Shown: positions 8,801-15,326 of the stretch, one piece after another
Position numbering within the stretch: the first letter of the stretch is position 1
Layout: every line of letters begins with the position of its first letter
Source: Vagococcus vulneris
GTDB lineage: Bacteria; Bacillota; Bacilli; Lactobacillales; Vagococcaceae
Assembly: GCF_003950515.1 (NCBI RefSeq)
Contig: NZ_NGJS01000001.1
Span: 248,001-312,000 of the forward strand
Direction of reading: 5' to 3'
Length of the DNA stretch: 64,000 nucleotides
Notes under the pieces: generated by a model
Seen by the model: only the letters and a program-made list of their open reading frames with translations
Databases searched by the model: none
Told to the model about the DNA's origin: nothing
Translations under genes and position numbers: made by a program

Positions 8801-9961
8801 ATAAGAAAATGGTTCGGCCTTGCTTAAACCGGAAGAAGATCCTCCAGTGTCATTTCGTAGGCTTGTTCCTTCAGCTGGTTGATCACTTGTGTCCGGTGTA
8901 ATAGTTCTGTCGGCAGTTGGCCCGATCTCTGCTGCAGTAGTTCCTGGAAGATCCTCTGTTCTTTCGTCTTCAATTGTTCCTCCTTGTTCTTCAGATAAAT
9001 CATCAACTCGCCGCTCAGATACAACTCGTGATACAGTGCTGCTTGATTCTCCTGCAGATATTCCTGTATCATCATTTCTTGTTTGCTCAGTTCGTGGTTC
9101 CCGGCCATTTCTGTCATTTTCGGATACAGTAGGCCGTTCTCTTCCTTGTAATCCAGCATCACGATCGGCTCCGTTCGCCGGTTGTACGCTTGGTTTTGTT
9201 GGTTCATTTTCTCTTGATACTGATTGATTTGAGCTAGATTGCTTTGCATGGTCATTCTCCTTTGAAAGTAATTCTCTTTTCGCTTGATCTATTTGTGCTA
9301 AAAGTGAACGGTTTGCATCAATAATTTCAGGGACAGCCTCAACGAATAGTTCTGGATTTCCGACAAAAGGCTGCACGTCGTCGATGTAATCCTTCCACCG
9401 AGGAAGCTGGCCAAGTTTATATTTCAACATAAACTCACTAACTTCCTCATAATATTCAAACGAATCCGACAAGTGTCCTATCCCCCGATTATCCGAATAC
9501 TCCCTAACAATCCCATTCCAAAGACGATCAACAGAATCATCTGAAATCTGGAATGCCCGATCAGTGACAGTAGTGTATTGAACTTCATCCATCAGCCAAA
9601 CCGGAAAAGGAAACTCTCTTCCAGTTGTTTGAGCGACATCAAATAAGTTCACATGGTAAAATAAGCCGTTTTCTTTTTGGTGCAACACTTTAATGGCCTT
9701 AGAACCTTGCGTAACAGATCGACCAATAGATTTCCAGGTATCGAAATCTGCTAAAAATTTTGCATTTGGATTCTGACCATAAGCAAACAAAGCACTTTCT
9801 AAGTCATACTTGTATAGTTGGCTGCTAAACTCTAAGAACTGCAAAATTTCCTGTTCATTACTAGTTACCTGTTCTAATATCTGTTTGTACATTGAAGCCA
9901 AATCATTGTGTAATTTGTTAATCGAATGTTGTTGATTTTTCCATCGATCTAATAAGCCCAT
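2873..9961 (-). CDS. N6-adenine methyltransferase / SNF2-type helicase megaprotein
   Basis: A 2362-residue multidomain protein. Residues about 1-230 resemble the ArdC/LtrC-type N-terminal DNA-binding region. Residues about 236-385 are a low-complexity Ser/Thr/Glu/Arg linker. Two related modules with EEYGTGG and ERYGIGG motifs follow (about 400-600). A Rossmann methyltransferase has motif I DPAMGTGNF (862-870) and a catalytic NVPF (927-930; the usual motif is NPPF). The helicase has HEVGAGKT (1560-1567), VDEAH (1723-1727), TGTPIS (1775-1780) and QRDGRGVRQG (about 2054). The tail is coiled coil. Such proteins occur on conjugative plasmids and phages (DarB-like) and are thought to protect or remodel incoming DNA; that role is inferred. 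A second gene lies out of frame inside the linker at 8824-9249. Confidence 0.88.
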   Translation of the reverse strand: MGLLDRWKNQQHSINKLHNDLASMYKQILEQVTSNEQEILQFLEFSSQLYKYDLESALFAYGQNPNAKFLADFDTWKSIGRSVTQGSKAIKVLHQKENGLFYHVNLFDVAQTTGREFPFPVWLMDEVQYTTVTDRAFQISDDSVDRLWNGIVREYSDNRGIGHLSDSFEYYEEVSEFMLKYKLGQLPRWKDYIDDVQPFVGNPELFVEAVPEIIDANRSLLAQIDQAKRELLSKENDHAKQSSSNQSVSRENEPTKPSVQPANGADRDAGLQGRERPTVSENDRNGREPRTEQTRNDDTGISAGESSSTVSRVVSERRVDDLSEEQGGTIEDERTEDLPGTTAAEIGPTADRTITPDTSDQPAEGTSLRNDTGGSSSGLSKAEPFSYKELVSVVKMGSQFQDGKFRIYDAFNKGLSKTELSQFLKEEYGTGGSTSTGQFKLITDHDSKGIRIRDKWEGEDKRETRLTWNQVRDYTQTLVSAGLYFSEEERLNYQRYQHGQIAKNAGITPKEYLPEVLKSNMLINLKRDIYYFFQEEPSVDKRAEFLKERYGIGGANTPDKPYHYAHADKGITLTNYYESKSFTWKQVAEGIQQLLNENAYMQAGDYEEQQRDYGIDLNLDESGMEDQAESTQEDLRDVPADSLVDVPGWNELPEDYRFQRLNDKAYLVNEKGEFEIEPVEITYSEGKTYYRPIVQATVETIEVVQVAEGEMDLFDYQYTEAQAVTAATNKAESKKDSVVPIDFSFDKNNDSLYGKKPKERLADNLAALRLLKQLEQENRLATADEQGILAKYVGWGGLSEIFNTDNDTYLKEREELKELVTTEEYESARESVLTAYYTDPMIIEQMYETVERLGFKNGRILDPAMGTGNFFSAMPATMKQNSQLYGVELDHLSAALSKQLQQSVHIQEKGFEETQFIDGSFDLVVANVPFADFRIKDQKTLESYYIHDYFIKHSLDLVHEGGIVAVITSSGTLDKKDSYFRKELATRAELLGAVRLPETAFKAIAGTEVTTDILFFRKEAAELKRDYGVRSWESTVEIENHQRFDDGSLYPPITVNKFYSERWSSILGEFKYKNFRGGTYTVVPQENSNLSEQLQNRLQIVKGEYIPPVELSYKVPEVLPLIDEETPNFDQEQLPLYSYIEREGSIYYHGNGDIEKVSLGDTRKKRMLGMIDIRDCLSEVISYQQQYDFDHTIFADKLTELNRVYDKFVKKYGPINSQVNSRLFYEDDRFALLSSIEIPKKDGSVSKGDVFRKATIRQVEPVTKVNSAIEALNHSLSKLGRVDLSYMLSIYPVEESILLEQFDNHIFIDTEKYLQADKQTEKAYVPKDEYLSGDVKHKLSLAKMLAGTDDRFEKNIVALQEVIPKDLTISEIEYDIGTSWIPLDTYHTFMKEVLDTAPFKLSHEIIKVEYNQYSDTYHINGKKSDNSVLINNEYGTSRINAYQILEKSLNMKTVQIFDKEEVWVNGEQITKDVLNVKETMLARSKQEHIHHAFKDWLFQDAQRAEMLLRIYNDTFNRIRPRQYDGSYLSFEGMNEQFELRPHQKNVVARIVENGRALMAHEVGAGKTASMISAGMMMKDQGLIKKPMYIVPNHLTEQFGQELLRFYPSKNVLITGKKDFEKKNRQKFISRIATGDYDAIIIGHSQFEKIPLSKERRAALIKRELSELEEGIRLEKGESGQSWSLKQMVSFEKRLKERLKNLQNEEYKDRLLTFEELGVDFLFVDEAHNYKNLYTYTKMSNVAGVNTSNSLRATDMFMKCQYMLEKFQNRGVVFATGTPISNSMSELYTMQRYLQPDELARMNLHTFDRWASTFGEVVTAPEINPEGSGFRMKSRFAKFHNLPELMSSFHLTADIQTSDMLHLPVPEIATGKPQLVISEPSEFQQKKMAELAERADAVRLGQVDPREDNMLKITNEAKLMAIDPRLLEPAAPVYTDGKLFRCAENVYEIWQSTSEKRSTQIIFSDSGTPNPNKFNVYDEMKKVLVEKGIPENEIAFIHSAKNDRQRDELFEKVRRGDVRIILGSTEKLGTGTNIQDKLIALHHLDVPWRPSDLTQRDGRGVRQGNENSEVQIYRYVARNSFDSYLWQTQENKLKFINQVMTGKSIARSADDIDQSTLDAAEAKALATNNPMLLEKMTVDREVMNLQLLKSSWQSSRLTLTHNLENVYPKQLEDTQINLEKTIKDNEWVAKQLNGEFSMTLLDQVYEDRSEALEAFNSIIEMGSEMEGKIIGSMHGFDLKIAPSRFGQMIVSLERERSYTVAVEKNGKGSLTRMTNVLRTLPEKINNLRNEKEDLVKKLDQAKRQVAKPFEQEEELKQLLEKQTAINLSLEMGENATSIQQPTVEIADEVSSIKPTSLAMEQGR
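8824..9249 (-). CDS. Nested TnpV-like protein, out of frame within the helicase-methylase gene
   Basis: A 141-residue ORF on the same strand as the megaprotein but in another frame, covering exactly the megaprotein's low-complexity linker (its residues about 237-380). It has its own Shine-Dalgarno AAAGGAG seven bases before the ATG at 9249 (an upstream ATG at 9255 is too close to it). The protein looks well formed. After a Gln/Asn-rich start comes a pattern I associate with TnpV, a small family found in Firmicute transposons and conjugative elements: a YPKM segment, a YLQENQAALYHELYLSGEL core, and a closing INQLKEQAYEMTLEDLL helix. The good family-like pattern here and the poor complexity in the other frame suggest the linker was created by overprinting. 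TnpV's function is unknown to me. Confidence 0.65.
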   Translation of the reverse strand: MQSNLAQINQYQEKMNQQNQAYNRRTEPIVMLDYKEENGLLYPKMTEMAGNHELSKQEMMIQEYLQENQAALYHELYLSGELMIYLKNKEEQLKTKEQRIFQELLQQRSGQLPTELLHRTQVINQLKEQAYEMTLEDLLPV

Positions 9962-9979
9962 ACATCTTTCCTCCTAATA

Positions 9980-11563
9980 TCAACGACTCATCGGCCATGA
10001 TTCTTCATGTTTCTTTCCTTCAGGCACTCGACCAGGCTGATATTTCACACGATCCTCTTTATCTACTGCCTGGAACCCATAATTTTTTACTAAAAGAGCG
10101 GCCTCTTCAGGAGAGTCCGCTTCAAAGAAAGGTTCATGAAATTGTGAATCTTGAGAAACAGCGACATACTTTTTTCGTTCCTCATCTTTGTGGATTTTCA
10201 TCTGCTCTTTACCATTGCGCTCATATACGGATTCAAGTAAACGAGCTTCTAATTGCACCAGTACTCTATATCGTAGAGAATCATTCCAGTCCTTAATAAG
10301 AGCGTCTGTTGGTCGGTAGCCAAGATTGCGATAATCTTCATAATAACTGCTTACTTTTTGATTTAGTCCATGCAGCTCAATCGGGTCCAGTCCCTCGTTA
10401 ATACGAAACAATTTTTGGAAATCATACTCTTCAGTAGTTGTTTCAATTTCGGCTAGTTGCTCTGCCACATTCTTACTTTCCAAAAATAAATCAAAATCCT
10501 CACCAGAAAAGTAATGATCCACATTCCAAGAATTTGCAGTTTTCCCTTCGGTATTGAAATTCGTAAGCGCCTTGTGAGTGGCCGCAACTGCCCTCCAATC
10601 AACATTAAAAGAGCTGGCCGCTTCCTGGTAAATGGGAATATTTTCTTTAGGGATGTCCAAATCATGTGGAATCAATTTTTTGAAATGAATCTCTTGACCA
10701 GTCTCATTAATTACATAAGAAAGTTTGGATAGATTATCAAAAAAACGGTGGCCCGCTTGGTCATTATCAACGCCAATGTAAATCCCCTCATGAGGCAAAG
10801 AACCTTTGGAGAGATACATTTGATTGATAAATTTATAAACTGATTGCTCCTTCAACCCTTCCATTTCCGCTAACATACAATTCTCCAATTGTGGGTTCAT
10901 GGACCAATAACTGAGTAGATCAATAGGCGACTCAAAAACGAACAACTTATTTGGCGTTCCGATTGTTACGTTAAATCCGAAATTCGTTTCACTATTTTTG
11001 GCGATTCCTTTAAAGCGGCCACGTTTAAATTTTTCAGGATTGTATTCAGAGCCTACCACGGAAGCCCCAACCGCTTTGCCAGTGTCCGACCAAACAAATA
11101 TACTTTGCTTGTATTTATCTTCTTGAATGAAGCCTTTCTCGTGTAATGTTTCGACTAGAGTAGCTGATAATTTCCGCTGATTTACCAAATAATCAGCTGC
11201 ATTAGAGAAGTCATTATTATGTTCAAAATAATACTGAAATGGTTCTTTGGGGTTTTCAGTAGTTTCAGTCTTTCTGAGCTGTTCATGGTGTTCCTGGGTT
11301 AAATAATTCAGCGCTTCTAAATGACTCATGTCGTAAAATCGGGAAACAAAGTCTAAGACGTCTCCATGAACAACTTGACCATTTTCAACTTGAGAGTTCC
11401 AATAAAAGCGATTCTTTCGCTTGTCGATCATTAAACTGTCATGCTCGATTCCCTGGGCAAAATTGCGCATATCAATATAGTCCATTCCTTGATCATCCAT
11501 GACTGAAGTAATAGAAATTTTCTTGGCTTCAGTTAATAACTTTTGGTACTCATTTTTTTCCAT
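9980..11563 (-). CDS. TOPRIM-domain primase-like protein (LtrC/DUF3991 type)
   Basis: A 527-residue soluble protein. The N-terminal ~110 residues resemble the DUF3991/LtrC-type primase-associated module, with HDSLMIDKRKNRFYWNS and GDVLDFV. A TOPRIM fold follows, with the conserved acidic residue in FESPIDLLS and the DxD pair in GVDNDQAG about 60 residues later. The C-terminal half is helical and charged. No zinc-finger cysteines were seen. Known relatives on Gram-positive conjugative elements are thought to prime complementary-strand synthesis after transfer; that is inference here. It sits 18 bases ahead of the helicase-methylase gene and is probably co-transcribed with it. A terminator separates it from the upstream gene. 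Confidence 0.8.
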   Translation of the reverse strand: MEKNEYQKLLTEAKKISITSVMDDQGMDYIDMRNFAQGIEHDSLMIDKRKNRFYWNSQVENGQVVHGDVLDFVSRFYDMSHLEALNYLTQEHHEQLRKTETTENPKEPFQYYFEHNNDFSNAADYLVNQRKLSATLVETLHEKGFIQEDKYKQSIFVWSDTGKAVGASVVGSEYNPEKFKRGRFKGIAKNSETNFGFNVTIGTPNKLFVFESPIDLLSYWSMNPQLENCMLAEMEGLKEQSVYKFINQMYLSKGSLPHEGIYIGVDNDQAGHRFFDNLSKLSYVINETGQEIHFKKLIPHDLDIPKENIPIYQEAASSFNVDWRAVAATHKALTNFNTEGKTANSWNVDHYFSGEDFDLFLESKNVAEQLAEIETTTEEYDFQKLFRINEGLDPIELHGLNQKVSSYYEDYRNLGYRPTDALIKDWNDSLRYRVLVQLEARLLESVYERNGKEQMKIHKDEERKKYVAVSQDSQFHEPFFEADSPEEAALLVKNYGFQAVDKEDRVKYQPGRVPEGKKHEESWPMSR

Positions 11564-11583
11564 TCATGTCACCTCCAAAATAG

Positions 11584-11611
11584 AAAAAAAGTGAGCATTT
11601 TCTACTCACTT
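11584..11611 (-). terminator. Rho-independent terminator
   Basis: On the minus strand, AAGTGAG pairs with CTCACTT across a nine-base loop, followed by a run of seven Ts. It follows the stop of the 146-residue gene and precedes the TOPRIM gene, so the latter needs its own promoter or readthrough. Confidence 0.8.
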
Positions 11612-11634
11612 CTTCTCTCAACGATAGCTCATAT

Positions 11635-12075
11635 TTATCGTTCTAATCCGTGAGAATTTGAACGATTAGTGTGTTTGTTCGGTGTATCCATATCAATTTC
11701 GAAAACTGGACTTGTCCTTTTCTTGCTAAACTCTAAATCATTTGCGTTCACTTGAAATACCTCTTCTTCAAAAGAAATCTGGAACTCATCTTGAACATTA
11801 CCTCTATAGATTCGTTCATCTTCTCCTGACCAGTTATCCGTCCATTTCACTTCATTCGGACCAACAACAAAATAATCCTGTTCCTGTTCTAAAGAAGATA
11901 AAACCAGCACTTTTTCATTTTCTTTATGCTTAATCTTAAGCAAATTAAAAAAACGATCGTCACCGATCGTTAACTCTGAATCAGGTATTTCAAATAATCC
12001 CTCATACTGCTTATTTACTTCATTAACTAAATTTCCAATCGAATAAGTTTGTTTTGCATTTGATGTATTCGCCAT
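11635..12075 (-). CDS. Hypothetical protein
   Basis: A 146-residue acidic soluble protein with no recognised family. The body is strand-rich (FFNLLKIKHKENEKVLVLSSLEQEQDYFVVG) and the last ~20 residues are polar and probably disordered. It has an AAGGAGGG ribosome binding site. Predicted terminators lie on both sides, at 12103-12132 upstream and 11584-11611 downstream, so it behaves as a single-gene unit unless transcription reads through from hicB. Its place between hicAB and the TOPRIM gene gives no functional clue. Confidence 0.65.
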   Translation of the reverse strand: MANTSNAKQTYSIGNLVNEVNKQYEGLFEIPDSELTIGDDRFFNLLKIKHKENEKVLVLSSLEQEQDYFVVGPNEVKWTDNWSGEDERIYRGNVQDEFQISFEEEVFQVNANDLEFSKKRTSPVFEIDMDTPNKHTNRSNSHGLER

Positions 12076-12102
12076 TAAGCTTCCCTCCTTTTTTTTGATA
12101 AT

Positions 12103-12132
12103 AAAAAAAGAGAAACGAATAATTCGCTTCCC
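12103..12132 (-). terminator. Rho-independent terminator after hicB
   Basis: On the minus strand GGGAAGCGAATT pairs with ATTCGTTTCTC (one bulge and G-T pairs) and is followed by TTTTTTT. It closes the hicAB transcript. Confidence 0.75.
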
Positions 12133-12169
12133 TTAAAAATTGTTATTATTTTTTTCATTAAAAATGTTT

Positions 12170-12628
12170 TTATGCACCCATTTTTTTGCTTACGATTGCA
12201 TCAGTTAAAGTCTTTGAAAAGTTCAAATGAAGATCCTTTCCAAGCTTATCTGCCCACTTGGGAATAGTTAAAGTCTTTTTAATGGGATCATTATTCCCAA
12301 GATATTGGGATAGATCAACACTCACCATAGACACAAACGATTTTTCAAAATCATATTCAAAATTAAAATCTGAATCATCTTTAAAAGGATCATTCTCTTC
12401 TAAAGATAGCGAACTGATTAAGGAAGGTTTTGGTAACTCGCGTTCCTGTTCAATATCATCAGATAATAAAATTCCTAAATAATCAGACGCCATTTCCAGA
12501 GCTTCAGAGATTGTAGAACCACTCGTACCACCTGTATTGGGAAAGTCTGGAAAGAAAACAGAAAATCCAGGGTCATAGCCTTCGCTATTTTCGAAATAGA
12601 ACAAGGCCGGATAAGAAACAAGCATCAT
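12170..12628 (-). CDS. hicB: HicB-type antitoxin
   Basis: A 152-residue protein downstream of hicA. The N-terminal half has the HicB fold signature: an opening beta strand (SYPALFYFENSEGYDPGFSVFFPDFP), then TGGTSGSTISEALEMASDYLG. The C-terminal part (IKKTLTIPKWADKLGKDLHLNFSKTL) resembles the short DNA-binding helix-turn-helix/RHH tail that lets HicB repress its own promoter. Between them is an acidic stretch (about residues 78-100) that makes it slightly longer than the smallest HicBs. It is expected to neutralise HicA by direct binding. The start could be either of two adjacent ATGs (12628 or 12625). The pair has its own promoter and terminator. Confidence 0.85.
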   Translation of the reverse strand: MMLVSYPALFYFENSEGYDPGFSVFFPDFPNTGGTSGSTISEALEMASDYLGILLSDDIEQERELPKPSLISSLSLEENDPFKDDSDFNFEYDFEKSFVSMVSVDLSQYLGNNDPIKKTLTIPKWADKLGKDLHLNFSKTLTDAIVSKKMGA

Positions 12629-12662
12629 TCATTCTCCTTTCTTTTAATGAAGCAGAACAGAG

Positions 12663-12845
12663 TTATTTCAACCCTGCTTGCTTCAAAATACCGTTTTCTG
12701 TCCCTTTGGGTAATTTCTGAGGAACAATGATCGGCCGGTTCACTCCAGGAAACCTCACTTTTATATGAGATCCTTTCCCACCTTTGACTTTAACGCCGCC
12801 GTGTTCAATTAGGAGTTTCACCATTTCATTTTGCGTCATTGGCAT
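12663..12845 (-). CDS. hicA: HicA-type mRNA interferase toxin
   Basis: Sixty residues from the ATG at 12845 (MPMTQNEM, the usual opening of the family), rather than the longer frame beginning at 12866. The double-stranded-RNA-binding-like fold is evident, with the catalytic histidine in GKGSH (the GxSH motif) and the closing KGTENGILKQAGL. HicA cleaves mRNA and halts growth when HicB is lost, so the pair would act as an addiction module or stress switch on the element. AGGAGG lies ten bases before the chosen start; a GTG nearer the Shine-Dalgarno is an alternative. Confidence 0.9.
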   Translation of the reverse strand: MPMTQNEMVKLLIEHGGVKVKGGKGSHIKVRFPGVNRPIIVPQKLPKGTENGILKQAGLK

Positions 12846-12870
12846 GTGCACTATACCTCCTGACAAAAAT

Positions 12871-12899
12871 ATTATAGCACGTATTACACGTATTGTAAA
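12871..12899 (-). promoter_or_regulatory. hicAB promoter with operator-like repeats
   Basis: Reading the minus strand: TTTACA (-35), a 17-bp spacer, TATAAT (-10). The spacer holds two tandem AATACGTG units, a likely HicB binding site because they lie between the promoter boxes. Confidence 0.8.
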
Positions 12900-12914
12900 T
12901 GGTTGGCTATAATT

Positions 12915-14156
12915 CTATCGAGATAATCCTTGATCTGGTTGTTCTCTTTCCCTCATATTCTTCAAGTAGACTTGTTGGTTCTTAATACTTTGAAAATCTT
13001 TTCTTAGTGCCTTTTTTACTTTAGATAAATCAGGTTTTGTTGTATGGCTACTCCGGTTTTTGGATTGCTTAGAAAGTAACTTATTCCAATCAACAGAACC
13101 GTCTTTAGTTGGGATATCATGTTCTGCTTTGTACTGATTGGACATCTCTTTTAGCAATGAATTACCCAACAAGGAATACAATTCTGCATTCTTATTGATC
13201 TTAAAATCATTTGCTCGTTGATACTCTTTTGTTCCTTCACCATACAACTTCATATAGAAAGAAGAATTTTCATCTAATAAATTTTGAAGCTCATGATACT
13301 CATTTTTTTCATACGTGTTGAGATAGGTCCTAATGAACCGATCAATATCTGGTCGTATCTCGTTCATTGCATTCATGTTGTACTTCCACTTGTTACGATC
13401 TGGCGGTAAAGATTGATAAATCTTATCGTATAAATAGTTTAGTTCACTATCTGGCAGTTGCCGCATACTTCCTTTGTGTTTCCCTAATTGGGTACGTATC
13501 ATTGAAGATATTTGAGCCAATGGCTGATCTCGATCCAACAACTGACTCATGACCTGGCTTCTAAAACGATCAACATTTTTCTTCGATCGGAACCCCTTTC
13601 TCGCTTCATAGGTTGAACCGTCTTTTCTGGTAAAAGTGCCGTATTCACGAGTCGGTTCAGGTTCCACGATCACAATGTGGACATGAATATGATGTAGCTC
13701 ATTGTAATGGATTGCGGCGGTCCACACAGCACTATTTTTTAGCTTTTCTGCATTTAACTGCTCTTTCATAGCGACTCGAATAGCATTCATAATTTTTGGT
13801 TCGTTTAATTGATCGTTTTTTGCGTCGTATAACCCAACTTCCGTCAGCCAATTCGTGTCAAAACTAACAACGTCTTGCCACATTAGCGAGTCATTGCTTT
13901 GCGCTTTTTGGAATAATTTTTTTACTGTCAGTCGTTCTTCTTTAGTTAAGTGATCCTTGTTGGCTGTAAACAATCCTGAAGACTTTTCGGGATCCTCCAT
14001 ATAATGATTGTAGCCGTCACTTTCCAAGATATTATACTGGTGAAATTCTTTCGTCCGTGTCGCTTCATCACGATCAATATAATCGATATATTTCTGAAAT
14101 TTTTGGTTGTTTGACATGACAAATTTCCACTTCATAACCAGTGCTGCCTTCACCAT
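12915..14156 (-). CDS. MobP-type relaxase (MobL/MobP2-like)
   Basis: A 413-residue protein. The N-terminus has a KWKF...YIDYIDRDEA segment containing the likely nicking tyrosine (Tyr23 or Tyr26). The metal-binding histidine cluster is at 150-160 (IHYNELHHIHVHIVIVEP). A helical C-terminal half follows, with a basic tail (QSIKNQQVYLKNMREREQPDQG). Relaxases of this family nick one strand at oriT, stay covalently bound, and lead the DNA into the type IV channel through the VirD4 coupling protein. The gene starts two bases after the stop of an accessory gene and lies about 850 bases from the putative oriT, in the typical RHH-accessory-relaxase order. Confidence 0.85.
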   Translation of the reverse strand: MVKAALVMKWKFVMSNNQKFQKYIDYIDRDEATRTKEFHQYNILESDGYNHYMEDPEKSSGLFTANKDHLTKEERLTVKKLFQKAQSNDSLMWQDVVSFDTNWLTEVGLYDAKNDQLNEPKIMNAIRVAMKEQLNAEKLKNSAVWTAAIHYNELHHIHVHIVIVEPEPTREYGTFTRKDGSTYEARKGFRSKKNVDRFRSQVMSQLLDRDQPLAQISSMIRTQLGKHKGSMRQLPDSELNYLYDKIYQSLPPDRNKWKYNMNAMNEIRPDIDRFIRTYLNTYEKNEYHELQNLLDENSSFYMKLYGEGTKEYQRANDFKINKNAELYSLLGNSLLKEMSNQYKAEHDIPTKDGSVDWNKLLSKQSKNRSSHTTKPDLSKVKKALRKDFQSIKNQQVYLKNMREREQPDQGLSR

Positions 14157-14158
14157 AA

Positions 14159-14707
14159 TTATTCAGCCCAATCCGCAAACGTAGCTCTTACACCAGCAGA
14201 ATCTACCTCACTAAGACCTTCTTTTTCTGGTAGTTTTTGATCTTGGTCTGATGTATTTATTTTTTCTGCATCTGTTGTTAATGATTCACTCCGACTTCTT
14301 TTTTTCGCAGATAACTCTTTGTAATACTGGCCGACTTCATGCATTGCTTTTTCCATTGGTGGCGTCACCAGCTCACCCATAGGTAAGTAGCTGGTGACGT
14401 TCTTATCAAAGTTGTAACTGTTCCATAAATGAAGAAGGGTTCTAGCACTTTTCTCAGCGTCGCCACTACGCAACAAAGTAAAATGAACTTCTTCTTGAAT
14501 TTTGTCTAACTGACCGGATAATTCTTTTTGCATGGAGGTCATATTCTCAGTAATGGTCCTATACATTTCATGTTCACGAAATATTTGCTCAAGTGCTTGA
14601 TATGCTGGCCGACGTTTGCCATCTGACTTTTCCAAATAAGGTTCTAAATATGCCCAACCATACTCGGATTCGTCTGCTTCTCTCAAGTTTACTTCCAATT
14701 TTTTCAT
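14159..14707 (-). CDS. Mobilisation accessory protein, unknown family
   Basis: A 182-residue soluble, helical, charged protein with no recognised domain. Residues about 60-90 form amphipathic helices (MQKELSGQLDKIQEEVHFTLL) and the C-terminus is low-complexity, ending in FADWAE. It sits between the ribbon-helix-helix gene and the relaxase gene with one-base and two-base junctions, so it is almost certainly made together with them. A relaxosome or coupling-protein adaptor is a reasonable guess from position alone. Confidence 0.7.
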   Translation of the reverse strand: MKKLEVNLREADESEYGWAYLEPYLEKSDGKRRPAYQALEQIFREHEMYRTITENMTSMQKELSGQLDKIQEEVHFTLLRSGDAEKSARTLLHLWNSYNFDKNVTSYLPMGELVTPPMEKAMHEVGQYYKELSAKKRSRSESLTTDAEKINTSDQDQKLPEKEGLSEVDSAGVRATFADWAE

Positions 14708-14964
14708 CAGGAGTTCTCCTTCCGAATGTCAATAAATTCATTCAAGGCTTTGGTATTTTCTTTGAGCACAAGAAGCATATTTTGCGAAACTTCTTGGACC
14801 AACGTTTCATACTTCTTATTCAGACCTTCCACTTCCGAATACATCACATGGTGCTCTAAAAGTCGGCGGATGTATTCTTCCCTAGACTGACTATTTTTTT
14901 TCGCCAGCTCATCAAGAGCGGCGACTGTTTTTGCGGGTAAGTTTCTAATTATAATGTTACTCAA
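14707..14964 (-). CDS. Ribbon-helix-helix relaxosome accessory protein
   Basis: An 85-residue protein that begins at a TTG nine bases after AAAGGA. Residues 1-45 form a clear ribbon-helix-helix: a basic beta strand (SNIIIRNLPAKTV), helix AALDELAKKNSQ, turn, and helix SREEYIRRLLEHHV. The rest is coiled coil. Proteins like this bind oriT repeats as dimers and load the relaxase (compare PcfF/MobC-type accessories). The first gene after the putative oriT, it likely binds the repeats immediately upstream and may also regulate its own transcription. Confidence 0.8.
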   Translation of the reverse strand: MSNIIIRNLPAKTVAALDELAKKNSQSREEYIRRLLEHHVMYSEVEGLNKKYETLVQEVSQNMLLVLKENTKALNEFIDIRKENS

Positions 14965-15021
14965 ATTATCAAATCCTTTGTCAATTTTTCAAAGTAAGGG
15001 AAACCGAATGTGTTCGGAGAA

Positions 15022-15068
15022 CTTACAAATCCCTGACATTGTGAAACAATGAGAAGGGATTTTGTAAG
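15022..15068. repeat. Long imperfect inverted repeat in oriT region
   Basis: CTTACAAATCCCT pairs with AGGGATTTTGTAAG (one extra A), enclosing an inner perfect stem CATTGT-GAA-ACAATG. The result is one extended double hairpin, usable on either strand. Confidence 0.85.
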
Positions 15069-15085
15069 AGCATAAGGGAAACCTG

Positions 15086-15118
15086 CTATCATAAATGATA
15101 GAAACCGCAGTGCGGTTT
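15086..15118. repeat. Two adjacent small inverted repeats
   Basis: CTATCAT-AA-ATGATAG (15086-15101) is followed at once by AAACCGC-AGT-GCGGTTT (15102-15118). Both are perfect, with arms of 7 bp. Confidence 0.85.
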
Positions 15119-15160
15119 GGTTTTAGCGTGATATCAGAAAACTTTGTGAACCATGCTCCT

Positions 15161-15308
15161 TAGCGGGTCTGTTAATCCATCGACCTGGCTCCTTAGCGGG
15201 TCATTTAGTGCAAACCCGACTTTATAGCGGGTCAAAAAACTAGGACAAGAAAGTTATAAAGCTACTAGATTAAAAATTCCGGGAAAATACCATGTTCCGT
15301 AGCGGGTC
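15161..15308. repeat. Four TAGCGGGTC direct repeats
   Basis: Exact copies begin at 15161, 15194, 15225 and 15300. The first two share a longer 15-base unit, GCTCCTTAGCGGGTC. A partial inverted copy (AACCCGAC) lies at about 15213. Spacings are 33, 31 and 75 bases, roughly three helical turns for the first two. They are likely binding sites for the RHH protein or relaxase. Confidence 0.85.
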
Positions 15309-15326
15309 TAATTTTTAGGGAGCGAC

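Larger units (their letters stand above)
15004..15308. other. Putative origin of transfer (oriT) region
   Basis: A gene-free stretch of about 360 bases directly upstream of the RHH-accessory-relaxase genes, dense in structure: a long hairpin (15022-15068), two smaller perfect inverted repeats (15086-15101 and 15102-15118), and four copies of TAGCGGGTC. This combination and position are typical of oriT. I cannot identify the nick site by eye. Confidence 0.65.

Noticed and set aside
8889-9227. Plus-strand ORF of 112 codons opposite the nested gene
   Set aside because: No ribosome binding site and Ser/Pro-rich nonsense-like composition; it is the antisense shadow of a region already coding in two frames.
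15161-15308. Repeats considered as a CRISPR array
   Set aside because: Only four 9-base copies with uneven spacing, no leader and no cas genes nearby; an oriT array fits better.
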